Assembly: GCF_000775285.1 (NCBI RefSeq)
Contig: NZ_JJML01000017.1
Span: 1 to 64,000, forward strand
Length of the DNA: 64,000 nucleotides
Origin: Neosynechococcus sphagnicola sy1
Lineage (GTDB): Bacteria > Cyanobacteriota > Cyanobacteriia > Neosynechococcales > Neosynechococcaceae
Reading direction: 5' to 3'
The notes below the pieces were generated by a model. That model did no database searches. It saw only the letters and a list, made by a program, of their open reading frames with translations, and was not told where the DNA came from. Positions within the stretch are counted from its first letter, which is position 1. Each line of letters starts with the position of its first letter. Of this stretch, positions 48,498 through 55,359 are shown piece after piece. Made by a program: the position numbers and the translations under genes.

Positions 48498-50951
48498 GTG
48501 GATGATCTTTCTTTCAAAGCCAATGAATATCTCGAAGGACGGGGTATCTCTAGTCCAACACTCTCAGCACTTGGCATCCACTGGCTTAGCAATAAGGATG
48601 CCACCAAAGACCGCTACGGATATGGCAAGCTAGCCATCAGTCCTGATGGGGCGATTGTGTTCCCCCTAGAATCTTCCAAGGAAGCTGTGACGGTTATCTC
48701 GATAGCTCGAAACTATTACGCAACAGCAGAGAGCCAGATTCAGCACCTAGAGGCAATAAACAGCTATCGGCAGAGCCAAAGATTGCAGCCTGTCAAACGG
48801 ACTCCCAAATATCTTTTGCCCTATGGAGATCGGGCTAAGGGTAAAGTCTACGACCCTTACGCGCTTCTGAATCCAGGCTGTGATAAACCCGTCCTCTTTG
48901 CCACGGAAGACATTATCGGGACGATTAAGGCAGCTCAGCGGGGTGTCCGAGTCCTGAGCACTTTTGGAGTTTGGCTAGGCACTCGCGAGGATCTAGCGAA
49001 TTGTGAATCCGACGACTGGCAACATGAATTAGCGGAGCTATTCCCGACCTTCATGGCTGACAGCGATGCTCTAGAAAAGCCTTCTGTCACTGGGGCTTTA
49101 GTGAGAGACGGGTTTGTCCTCGATGTAAGGGTTGGCTGCTTCCCTGGTATTCCGGGTGAGCCTCAAGCCAAGGTTGGTTTGGACGAGTTTCTAGACGCAA
49201 ACCCCCATGCAACAGAGCAGGAACTAGCCCAATCGGTTGAGGATAATTCCGCTGACACTCTCACCTGGTTGGAGTCCACCCTACCGGGATTGATTGAAAC
49301 GCTAAGGGAACGGGGTCACAATCCGACCGCAGCCTCTAAACTTGCTACCCCAGTCATAAAAGCCGCGATCCGTGAGCTGTTGCGACATCAAGACATCCGA
49401 GATCTGCGGGTTAGCGGTTTCTACAAGAGTGTTCTAAAACCATTGGGTATCACCCTGGAGATCCTCAAACCAGAGGAGCGGGCTGTCAAAATCGCCTCAG
49501 GCGAGATGGAGGTACAAACCGCGATCGCAGAGGTGATTATCGACCTGGTTAGACGAGAGTGTGATCTATTCCACGACTCGGAGCAGGTTGCTTACGCCGA
49601 TCTGATTGTGGACGATTGCCGTCATACTTACCCTCTGCGGTCGGTTGATTTTAAGCGATGGGTGGCCCGTCGGCTTTATGAAGAGCACGACAAAAGCGCC
49701 AATAACGAAGGTTTTCAGGCAGCTAGAAATACGCTGGAAGCCATTGCCTGTTTTGACGGCACCGAGCGTAAGGTCTGGCTGAGAGTGGCCCAGGATGGTG
49801 GCAAACTCTATCTAGATTTGGCGAATGATCAATGGCAAGCCGTTGAGATTGATGCTAAGGGCTGGCGGCTGGTGGATCGCCATCCAGTTCGATTTATCAG
49901 ACCCTCAACCATGGGGGTACTGCCTACTCCTATTACAGGCGGCAATCTGGACGAATTACAGGAGTTATTAGGGGTTGAGGACGATGCTTGGGTACTTCTG
50001 ATAACGTTCCTGCTTTACTGCTTCACCACCGGCCCGACGTTCCCAGTATTGTTGCTGGCAGCCAGTAGGGGCAGCGGCAAAACGACGATCGCTGAATTCC
50101 TGAAAAGCCTGATTGACCCTGGCAAAGCCCCCTTGATTGGGTTAACTGCTGATCACCATAAAGCATCTGTGGCAGGGGCTAGACGATGGATGCTTTGCTA
50201 CGACAACATCTCAGCCATCAACCTAGAACAGTCTGATTTATTGTGCCGATTGGCTACAGGATTTGGGTTCAGCACTCGGACGCTTTTCGAGACGGATGGC
50301 GAAACTGTTTTTGAGCTGGCCCGTCCCCAAATTCTCACAGCGATTGATCATGTTGTTACCCGCGATGACCTCAGCGATCGCTTACTCATGGTGCAATTGC
50401 CAGCGATCGATAAAGCCAAGCGTCTCAAGAAAGCTGATCTCGACGCCAAACTCGAAGACTTACGCCCGAAGCTACTAGGGGCACTCCTAACCGCTCTCTC
50501 TGAGACTTTGGCAGAGCAACCCCGCATCAATCCCTCAGAACTGCCCCGGATGGCGGACTATGGGCACTTTGCCATTGCTGCTGAAACTGCATTAGGGCTT
50601 CCAGCGGGGGAGTTTCTACGGGTGTTTGATGCCAACCGGGAAGCTTCTAGGCAGGTAGTTCTGGAGTCCTCGCCCTTGGCTGAGGCGATTCAGGCAATGA
50701 TCACCAGGGATTACGAGTTTAAGGGAACTGCCAGTGTCCTTCTCAAGAAACTCGAGGAATTTGCTGAGGAATCCGTGGTGAGGTCGCGGTTCTGGCCCAA
50801 AGCCAGTAATACACTCACCCGTCAGCTGAACCGATTGAAGCCTGACCTTGAGGCCGTCGGCATTTTGATTGACTCCATCTTGGAGGGAACTGGAAACGAC
50901 CGTAGTCGCTTAATTTCTATCCATAAATGGGAGGTGCTACATGAGTTCTAG
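48498..50951 (+). CDS. Primase (Toprim-like, DUF3854) plus ATPase replication protein
   Basis: An 817-residue protein, GTG start with AGGAG 9 nt upstream. The N-terminal half has a DUF3854/Toprim-like pattern: VLFATEDIIGTIKA with the Glu, then TFMADSDALEKPSV with an acidic pair, and AKVGLDEFLDANPHA. From about residue 500 a P-loop ATPase appears: LLLAASRGSGKTTIAEFLKS (Walker A) and RWMLCYDNISAI (Walker B-like). This matches primase-helicase proteins that start replication of phages, satellites and plasmids. It is the largest gene of the element. Confidence 0.82.
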   Translation: MDDLSFKANEYLEGRGISSPTLSALGIHWLSNKDATKDRYGYGKLAISPDGAIVFPLESSKEAVTVISIARNYYATAESQIQHLEAINSYRQSQRLQPVKRTPKYLLPYGDRAKGKVYDPYALLNPGCDKPVLFATEDIIGTIKAAQRGVRVLSTFGVWLGTREDLANCESDDWQHELAELFPTFMADSDALEKPSVTGALVRDGFVLDVRVGCFPGIPGEPQAKVGLDEFLDANPHATEQELAQSVEDNSADTLTWLESTLPGLIETLRERGHNPTAASKLATPVIKAAIRELLRHQDIRDLRVSGFYKSVLKPLGITLEILKPEERAVKIASGEMEVQTAIAEVIIDLVRRECDLFHDSEQVAYADLIVDDCRHTYPLRSVDFKRWVARRLYEEHDKSANNEGFQAARNTLEAIACFDGTERKVWLRVAQDGGKLYLDLANDQWQAVEIDAKGWRLVDRHPVRFIRPSTMGVLPTPITGGNLDELQELLGVEDDAWVLLITFLLYCFTTGPTFPVLLLAASRGSGKTTIAEFLKSLIDPGKAPLIGLTADHHKASVAGARRWMLCYDNISAINLEQSDLLCRLATGFGFSTRTLFETDGETVFELARPQILTAIDHVVTRDDLSDRLLMVQLPAIDKAKRLKKADLDAKLEDLRPKLLGALLTALSETLAEQPRINPSELPRMADYGHFAIAAETALGLPAGEFLRVFDANREASRQVVLESSPLAEAIQAMITRDYEFKGTASVLLKKLEEFAEESVVRSRFWPKASNTLTRQLNRLKPDLEAVGILIDSILEGTGNDRSRLISIHKWEVLHEF

Positions 50952-51639
50952 TCCTCCTGTTGGTGCAATTGCGTTTGGTAAATCCGGCGTCCCCTGCAAG
51001 GTCATAGAGTGCCATTCCCGCCGTATAACCTTGCTCTGCCCTAACCAGTCTCCAATCTACGTGGAACCCTCAGCGATCGTCCGTTGGGAATATTGCGCGG
51101 ACGGTAGAGCAGAAAGCAAGGAAAAAGTATCGATCCAATCGATCCAAACTAGAAATGACGGACTAGAATCCCTTCCTGACAATGCTTTTGAGCTGATCGA
51201 TATTGATCCAAAGTATCGATCCAGTATCGTTCCAGAATCCAAAGTATCGATCCAGAATGCGAATACCGTTCCAGGTATCGATCCAGATAAAACCCTTACC
51301 CAGAAAGGAGTTCAGGAGTCTTGGAACGATTGGATCGATTGGAACGATATTTTTACGCCACTTTCTGGTCAGGCAAATTCTGAAAACTTTCAGCCCAATA
51401 TCTACCGACCTCACCCTGGCAGCATTGCCACTCCGGTCACTCAGCGAGTAGCGGACGTGCTGAGCTTCACCGCTCCCAAGTGGTGGACACCTTGCAAGAT
51501 CGCCCGTTTGCCCTACATGGGTGGGGCAAGCATGGAGCAGGTCAAAAATGCCTGCAAGCGATTGCGGAGACAAGGGGTGGTTGAGTGCGAAAAGAGAGGG
51601 AAGGAGTTTCTTTGCCGATCAACCGGGGGCGGCTGGTGA
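50941..51639 (+). CDS. Island protein with repeat-rich coding sequence
   Basis: A 232-residue protein overlapping the replication gene by 11 bp. The N-terminus (VGAIAFGKSGVPCKVIECHSRRITLLCP) is a small beta-domain. The middle is low-complexity because the DNA is built of TATCGATCCA-like units (see the repeat entry). The C-terminal 65 residues (RVADVLSFTAPKWWTPCKIAR, then MEQVKNACKRLRRQGVVECEKRGKEFLCR) form a winged helix. A DNA-binding protein acting on these repeats is plausible. Confidence 0.75.
   Translation: MSSSPPVGAIAFGKSGVPCKVIECHSRRITLLCPNQSPIYVEPSAIVRWEYCADGRAESKEKVSIQSIQTRNDGLESLPDNAFELIDIDPKYRSSIVPESKVSIQNANTVPGIDPDKTLTQKGVQESWNDWIDWNDIFTPLSGQANSENFQPNIYRPHPGSIATPVTQRVADVLSFTAPKWWTPCKIARLPYMGGASMEQVKNACKRLRRQGVVECEKRGKEFLCRSTGGGW
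51128..51349. repeat. Iteron-like cluster of TATCGATCCA units
   Basis: Perfect units begin at 51128, 51214, 51245 and 51276; the last three are spaced exactly 31 bp apart. Variants lie at 51201 (TATTGATCCA), 51225 (TATCGTTCCA) and 51264 (TACCGTTCCA). Three units in the opposite orientation lie in 51322-51349. The cluster is inside a coding sequence directly after the replication gene, the typical place of replicator-binding iterons. Confidence 0.75.
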
Positions 51640-51833
51640 TGGCTAGGCCAAAGAAAAGTGAAGAGAACATCCACTCAGCCGCACGCCGTGAGGATTGTGT
51701 CAAGATGGGCAAAAAGTATGGATGGGAATTGAAGCGAGTCAAGGACAATGGCTCTGACATCTTGCCCAAAGATTGCATCTTTGAAGGTGAGCAAGTCTCG
51801 TTTACCGATATGTGGAACGACAATCAGGAGTAA
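51639..51833 (+). CDS. Small island protein
   Basis: 64 residues from an ATG that overlaps the preceding TGA by one base. It is strongly basic (ARPKKSEENIHSAARREDCVKMGKKYGWELKRV). No family is recognised. Tight coupling to both neighbours (4 bp to the next start) supports a real gene of a polycistron. Confidence 0.6.
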   Translation: MARPKKSEENIHSAARREDCVKMGKKYGWELKRVKDNGSDILPKDCIFEGEQVSFTDMWNDNQE

Positions 51834-51837
51834 CCCG

Positions 51838-52299
51838 ATGGAAATCTACGATCACTTGGCCAATAAAGAAACCCTGATCATCTATATGACCAAGGATGAA
51901 GGAGTTGGTATTCCCTTGTCTGGTGGGATGCTCACACAAGGGTCTGATACCCGCATCCTGCAAGATTCCTATGATTACCGACCAGTTCATAAACGAACGG
52001 TGAAGATTGGTGAACGGCTAACCTGTAGCTCTGTGGTGTCTAGCCTGCAACGTCGCATACTACCGACTGACTGGGTAGTAACCTCGGTGGAAAGCTATGA
52101 ACCCACACAGGATGTACCAGGGTTCAGGGAAGTGACGATCGCCTACTGTGAACGGCAACCGCTCACGCTGGAAGAATTCAAGGAATGGGTCTATGACACT
52201 GGGGTAACCGTATCTGCTGATTCCTTTGGTGGGGATGAGGCGGCATACCAAGCATGGCAAGACAGCCAGAAGGAACCTGTAGTGACAGGGGTGGGGTAA
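51838..52299 (+). CDS. Hypothetical island protein
   Basis: A 153-residue protein from the ATG of MEIYDHLANKETLIIYMTKD; a frame opening at 51748 overlaps the previous gene and is less likely. Acidic, no membrane segment, no catalytic motif. The second half has LTLEEFKEWVYDTGVTV. Function unknown. Confidence 0.65.
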   Translation: MEIYDHLANKETLIIYMTKDEGVGIPLSGGMLTQGSDTRILQDSYDYRPVHKRTVKIGERLTCSSVVSSLQRRILPTDWVVTSVESYEPTQDVPGFREVTIAYCERQPLTLEEFKEWVYDTGVTVSADSFGGDEAAYQAWQDSQKEPVVTGVG

Positions 52300-52301
52300 T
52301 T

Positions 52302-52418
52302 GTGAATGTCCTTATGACTATGAATCGGCTAGGCATATATGTGGAAAGCGATCTGCTTATTCCAAGGCAGGTGGAAGCGGTACATCTTGTTATCAGTAGA
52401 AAGGAGGACATTACATGA
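52302..52418 (+). CDS. Possible 38-residue small protein
   Basis: A GTG-started frame (VNVLMTMNRLGIYVESDLLI, continuing) fills the gap between two genes. Its TGA overlaps the next ATG by 4 bp (ATGA), the coupling seen elsewhere in this element. In-frame ATGs at 52314 and 52320 are alternative starts. Evidence is position and coupling only. Confidence 0.35.
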   Translation: MNVLMTMNRLGIYVESDLLIPRQVEAVHLVISRKEDIT

Positions 52419-52846
52419 GTAGTTGGAAGTCCCTAGTTGCAATCGCCTGTGTGATTAACGCAGTAGCTACATCCCCCACTCACTCTGAAGCAGTGATAGT
52501 TAACGTTCCGAAGATTGCGGGCAAGAATCAAGCTCAAGTCTCAAAAGTTATTGGAAAACCGAAATCATGCAAACAGTCTAAGTATGGCCGGAAATGCATT
52601 TATACGAAGGCTGATACTGAGATAGTTTTTATTAAAGGTAAGGCAGATTGGATAACCATTAACAAAATGCCAGGTGCAAAATATGACAAATCTAGCCTTG
52701 CTTTACTTGGCTTCCCTGTAAAGACACCAACATTTGCGAACTTAAATGCTATGCGTTGGGGAAATATTCCAGGTTTCCTAGAAGTGTCATTTTTCCCTGA
52801 GGGTTCTTCAATATCTTATGCATACATTAAGACCAAGACAGAATGA
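52415..52846 (+). CDS. Exported hypothetical protein, cargo of the element
   Basis: A 143-residue protein with an N-terminal signal sequence (SSWKSLVAIACVINAVATSPTHSEA). The mature part is basic with two Cys (KSCKQSKYGRKCIYTKAD). AAAGGAGG lies just upstream as a strong ribosome site. It does not resemble any known phage lysis or structural protein. Codon and base use look less GC-rich than the host genes. Confidence 0.7.
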   Translation: MSSWKSLVAIACVINAVATSPTHSEAVIVNVPKIAGKNQAQVSKVIGKPKSCKQSKYGRKCIYTKADTEIVFIKGKADWITINKMPGAKYDKSSLALLGFPVKTPTFANLNAMRWGNIPGFLEVSFFPEGSSISYAYIKTKTE

Positions 52847-52957
52847 TTTCTGCGGATTCAATCTGTGGCTTCTTGGGTATGAATTTAACCTTGGCTACTG
52901 GATGCGACCGGGGTTAGTTCATCATGTATCATCGTTCATTTTTCAGCAGGTGGATTA

Positions 52958-53233
52958 ATGAAATTATTTCAACACTTGACTAGCGTTTTATTAGGCATTG
53001 TTGCCGCATCATCTATGGTGTCTGCGGGTATTGCTGGGGGTGCATTCTCTAGTCAGCAAATTTGCAAGGCTGGCATTGCTGTGTTGATGGGTCGCAATCC
53101 AGCGATTATGAAAGTGGCTAAAACACAGGGCAATGTTATTCATCTTTCCTATGTACGCCAAGATGATCGAAAGAAATTTAGCTATCGGTGCAAGGTTGAA
53201 GGCTCGCAGGTGGCATTGGAGATGTCAGCATGA
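52958..53233 (+). CDS. Exported small hypothetical protein
   Basis: A 91-residue protein with a signal peptide (KLFQHLTSVLLGIVAASSMVSAGIAG). The mature part has two Cys (QQICKAGIAVL and SYRCKVEG) that could form a disulfide. FSSQQICKAGIAVLMGRNPAIMKV looks like a short conserved domain, but no name can be given. The stop overlaps the next start (ATGA). It is the second exported protein in tandem in the element. Confidence 0.7.
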   Translation: MKLFQHLTSVLLGIVAASSMVSAGIAGGAFSSQQICKAGIAVLMGRNPAIMKVAKTQGNVIHLSYVRQDDRKKFSYRCKVEGSQVALEMSA

Positions 53234-53776
53234 CTGGGTTCTCAGCCGATATTGTTAGGGCGAAAGGATACAAACATACTATGACTTACGACTGGGATTA
53301 TTGGCGGTATAAGTACGTGTCTGGGGATGACTCGCTGGAATCCCTCGCACTGCACCCAACTGCACCACAAATCGACACTCTTAAAAAACGCTCTTCAAAA
53401 GAATCATGGCCTGAGCAGAGAAGTGAATTTAGGATTAAAAAAAGGCACTGTAGTGCAATCTGACCCGGCTGCAATCCAGGCAGCAGAACAGGTGGGGGAG
53501 CTTATCAATGCGGCTGAGATCCTCAAACACCAGGCGCATATGGCTAAGAAGTTGCAGGATGCAGGGGAACGACTGCTAGAGATCCTTGAGAGAGAACCCG
53601 ATCGCTGGAAACCCTCTGACGCGATCGCCGCCATCAGACTAGGGGCAGAAATTGAGCGGCAGCTCGTAGGGCTATTGCCAGGGGGAGAACAGGGAAGCCA
53701 GAAACTCACTGTAGAGGTTGTCGCTGAGACGGTTAGGCAACTCTATGGACTGGAGATAGATAACGACGCTAGTTGA
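53230..53776 (+). pseudogene. Terminase-small-subunit-like DNA-binding protein, one frameshift
   Basis: The first frame has YDWDYWRYKYVSGDDSLESLALHP, then TLKKRSSKESWPEQRSEF, an HTH pattern close to phage terminase small subunits. An A7 run at 53437-53443 shifts the frame; the other frame continues with helices (AAEQVGELINAAEILKHQAHM, then LQDAGERLLEILEREPDRW). Repaired, it is about 180 residues. A Met at 53281 may be the true start. A terminase-like DNA recognition protein could allow packaging by a helper phage; this is inference. Confidence 0.6.
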
Positions 53777-53845
53777 GTTACCTCTGGTTACCATCGTTTA
53801 CCGTAGCGTGTAAGATAGTAGGTAACTGTAGTAACCAGGGTAAAC
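53775..53845. promoter_or_regulatory. Operator cluster of GTTACC-type sites, upstream copy
   Basis: GAGTTACC at 53775, GGTTACC at 53786 and GTTTACC at 53796 face GGTAACT at 53821, AGTAACC at 53830 and GGTAAAC at 53839, six half-sites in mirrored order. The cluster ends 4 bp before the ATG of a ribbon-helix-helix-like gene, suggesting autoregulation. Confidence 0.65.
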
Positions 53846-53848
53846 GAC

Positions 53849-54067
53849 ATGGCTAAGACTGCGATCGCTGCAAAGATACCGTCTGAGTGGAAGCAGAGCA
53901 TTGATGAGATGTGCCAGCTATTGGGGATAACTCCGAGCAAATGGGTAGAGGGGGTTATTGGTGAGGCTCTGAAGAGGGACAACCCTGACACGGTTAGGAG
54001 TTTGGATAAGAGATTAACAGCCCAGATAGAGGAGCTTAGATCTGAGTTGGGGGAGTTCAGCGCTTGA
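53849..54067 (+). CDS. Small DNA-binding protein, ribbon-helix-helix-like
   Basis: A 72-residue protein: a short strand (KTAIAAKIPSEW), helices KQSIDEMCQLLGITPSKWVEGVIGEAL, and a charged coiled C-terminus (LDKRLTAQIEELRSEL). This layout suits Arc/MetJ-type repressors. It is preceded by a dense cluster of mirrored GTTACC sites, with a second cluster in the next gene, so it is the natural candidate to bind them. Confidence 0.65.
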   Translation: MAKTAIAAKIPSEWKQSIDEMCQLLGITPSKWVEGVIGEALKRDNPDTVRSLDKRLTAQIEELRSELGEFSA

Positions 54068-54360
54068 TTGCCCAACGGGGAAGCAGTCAAGCAGGTTTAC
54101 CAGTGTTACCAGCGTTTACTCAAGAGTTACCAGAGGTAACACTGGTAACTCTTGAGCAACCACACCCCGGCTTCACTCAGCGCCAGGTCTGCCAGATGTA
54201 TGGACTCAGCGCTGATAATGCCAGTCGCCAGAAAGGATTCCAGGGCGATTCTCCGGGCTACATCAGGAATGCCACGGGCGTTGACTGGGTTGTGCAAAAA
54301 CAGGGCATGAAGAATCTCTACTTCCCCCCGGTGGGATGGGTGCCCCCAGAAGGGGAATAA
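54064..54360 (+). CDS. Hypothetical island protein carrying operator sites in its coding region
   Basis: 98 residues, probably TTG-started, overlapping the upstream stop by 4 bp. The first third (VLPAFTQELPEVTLVTLEQ) is encoded by GTTACC/GGTAAC sites and may be constrained by DNA binding more than by protein function. The rest (FTQRQVCQMYGLSADNASRQ) looks like a short HTH. Function unknown. Confidence 0.6.
   Translation: MIAQRGSSQAGLPVLPAFTQELPEVTLVTLEQPHPGFTQRQVCQMYGLSADNASRQKGFQGDSPGYIRNATGVDWVVQKQGMKNLYFPPVGWVPPEGE
54094..54154. promoter_or_regulatory. Operator cluster of GTTACC-type sites, intragenic copy
   Basis: Half-sites GTTTACC at 54095, GTTACC at 54105, GTTTACT at 54114 and GTTACC at 54126 face GGTAAC at 54135 and 54144. 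Within it CAAGAGTTACC (54121-54131) and GGTAACTCTTG (54144-54154) are a perfect 11-bp inverted repeat with a 12-nt centre. Confidence 0.65.
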
Positions 54361-54437
54361 ATATGCTGACTGTGCAAAAGTCTAATTCCCTAGACGAGTT
54401 ATTATTCTCTGTATTATCGTGTTTTCAATTACTGTAA

Positions 54438-54725
54438 ATGGCAAGAGGAAATCCTAACCCCGTGCAGACGGATGAGCTAAAAGCAAAGTGGTTCAAGCGA
54501 GACGATGACTCAAAGGAACCCTTAGCAAGTCAGCTAACTTGTGTCCGCTTAACCAAGAGTGTTCATGCGGCAATTCAGGTTCTCCCCAGTAAATCCGCAT
54601 GGCTCCGAAGGGTGATCGGTGAGGCTGCTAGGCGAGAACTAATGATTAATACAAGTGAACCAGAGCCAGCGATCTCAGCCCTCCAGCCAGAGAAGCCAGC
54701 CCGTAAGGGAAAAAACGTGAGGTGA
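54438..54725 (+). CDS. Hypothetical, probably DNA-binding island protein
   Basis: A 95-residue basic protein: ARGNPNPVQTDELKAKWFKRDDDSKEPLA, then VRLTKSVHAAIQVLPSKSAWLRRVIGEAARREL, which resembles a CopG/omega-like strand-helix-helix. It is coupled to the next gene. No partner toxin is recognised. Confidence 0.6.
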   Translation: MARGNPNPVQTDELKAKWFKRDDDSKEPLASQLTCVRLTKSVHAAIQVLPSKSAWLRRVIGEAARRELMINTSEPEPAISALQPEKPARKGKNVR

Positions 54726-55000
54726 TGAGAATGCAGAGTGAGAACCGAGAACCGACCCTAGGAGACGTGCTGAATGAGTTGAGGTCGTTTAAAGCTGATG
54801 TAGACCAACGGTTTACCAAGCTTGAAGCTGATGTCAAGGAAACAAACATCAAATTTGATGCCTATGTGAAGGCCAGCGATCGCTTATTGGGGGTTGCAAC
54901 CACGATCATCATTACCGCTGGCACTGTCACAATTTTGAGTCCCTTTGTTCAGTCTGTTGCACCTGCAATCCGATCGTTTCTCGGTAGCAATGCAGGGTAG
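54722..55000 (+). CDS. Coiled-coil protein with one membrane segment
   Basis: About 92 residues. An N-terminal coiled coil (LGDVLNELRSFKADVDQRFTKLEADVKETN) is followed by a hydrophobic segment (LLGVATTIIITAGTVTIL) and a short tail. The build recalls small phage holin or haemolysin-XhlA-like proteins, but no firm assignment is possible. It is the last gene before attR. Confidence 0.65.
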   Translation: MMRMQSENREPTLGDVLNELRSFKADVDQRFTKLEADVKETNIKFDAYVKASDRLLGVATTIIITAGTVTILSPFVQSVAPAIRSFLGSNAG

Positions 55001-55066
55001 ATATACTCGTTCCTGGTCTATTTAGTTGACCAAGGAAAACTGAATCTTTGAGAGCAGCACAACAAG

Positions 55067-55088
55067 TTTGGGGGCACAATTGGGGGCA
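55067..55088 (+). promoter_or_regulatory. Putative integrase arm-type sites, right end
   Basis: TTTGGGGGCA at 55067-55076 and ATTGGGGGCA at 55079-55088 repeat the 10-mer found inside the left end. Together they lie 63 bp inside attR, as expected for sites bound by the N-terminal domain of the integrase. Confidence 0.6.
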
Positions 55089-55151
55089 CTCAAAAGATTC
55101 CTATGAGATAAAAGCTAGTAAAATCAGGCATTTATAGACTTTATTCTATGT

Positions 55152-55168
55152 CCCTATTCTCCATCATA
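55152..55168 (+). repeat. attR, 17-bp direct repeat
   Basis: Identical to 46134-46150, a remnant of the tRNA-Ala 3' end. It marks the far boundary of the element. The following 190 bp up to uvrA hold no gene; the short gap 55001-55151 before it holds only the arm-type sites. Confidence 0.93.
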
Positions 55169-55359
55169 AAAAGGTTATGCCCAATGCCGATATTGTGGCG
55201 GATAGATTTCATGATACAAAGCTCATCAATAGGCATAGTCACCAAAGCCAGAACTCAACCCATTGTCATCGTTGTTATAAGCGATTCGGTCGTTAGTCGA
55301 GTTTAAGGATGGACGCAAGGGCTTTTATAGCGATCAGGGGGGGAGGCCGTTGACCCAGT
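55169..55359. other. Original flank of the tRNA-Ala gene
   Basis: About 190 bp between attR and the uvrA stop. No gene, repeat or structured RNA was seen. Before integration this DNA presumably followed the tRNA directly. Confidence 0.4.

Larger units (their letters stand above)
46134..55168. mobile_element. 9-kb integrative element in tRNA-Ala, P4-like
   Basis: It is bounded by 17-bp direct repeats (46134-46150 and 55152-55168) derived from the tRNA 3' end. The integrase gene lies next to the tRNA and points inward. Cargo order on the plus strand: integrase, hypothetical, AlpA-type regulator, primase/ATPase, several small proteins, two secreted proteins, a terminase-small-subunit-like gene, and DNA-binding proteins. 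Every gene is on the plus strand, as in a single early module. No capsid, tail, portal, relaxase or conjugation gene is present, so it resembles a phage satellite or plasmid-like element. Confidence 0.88.
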
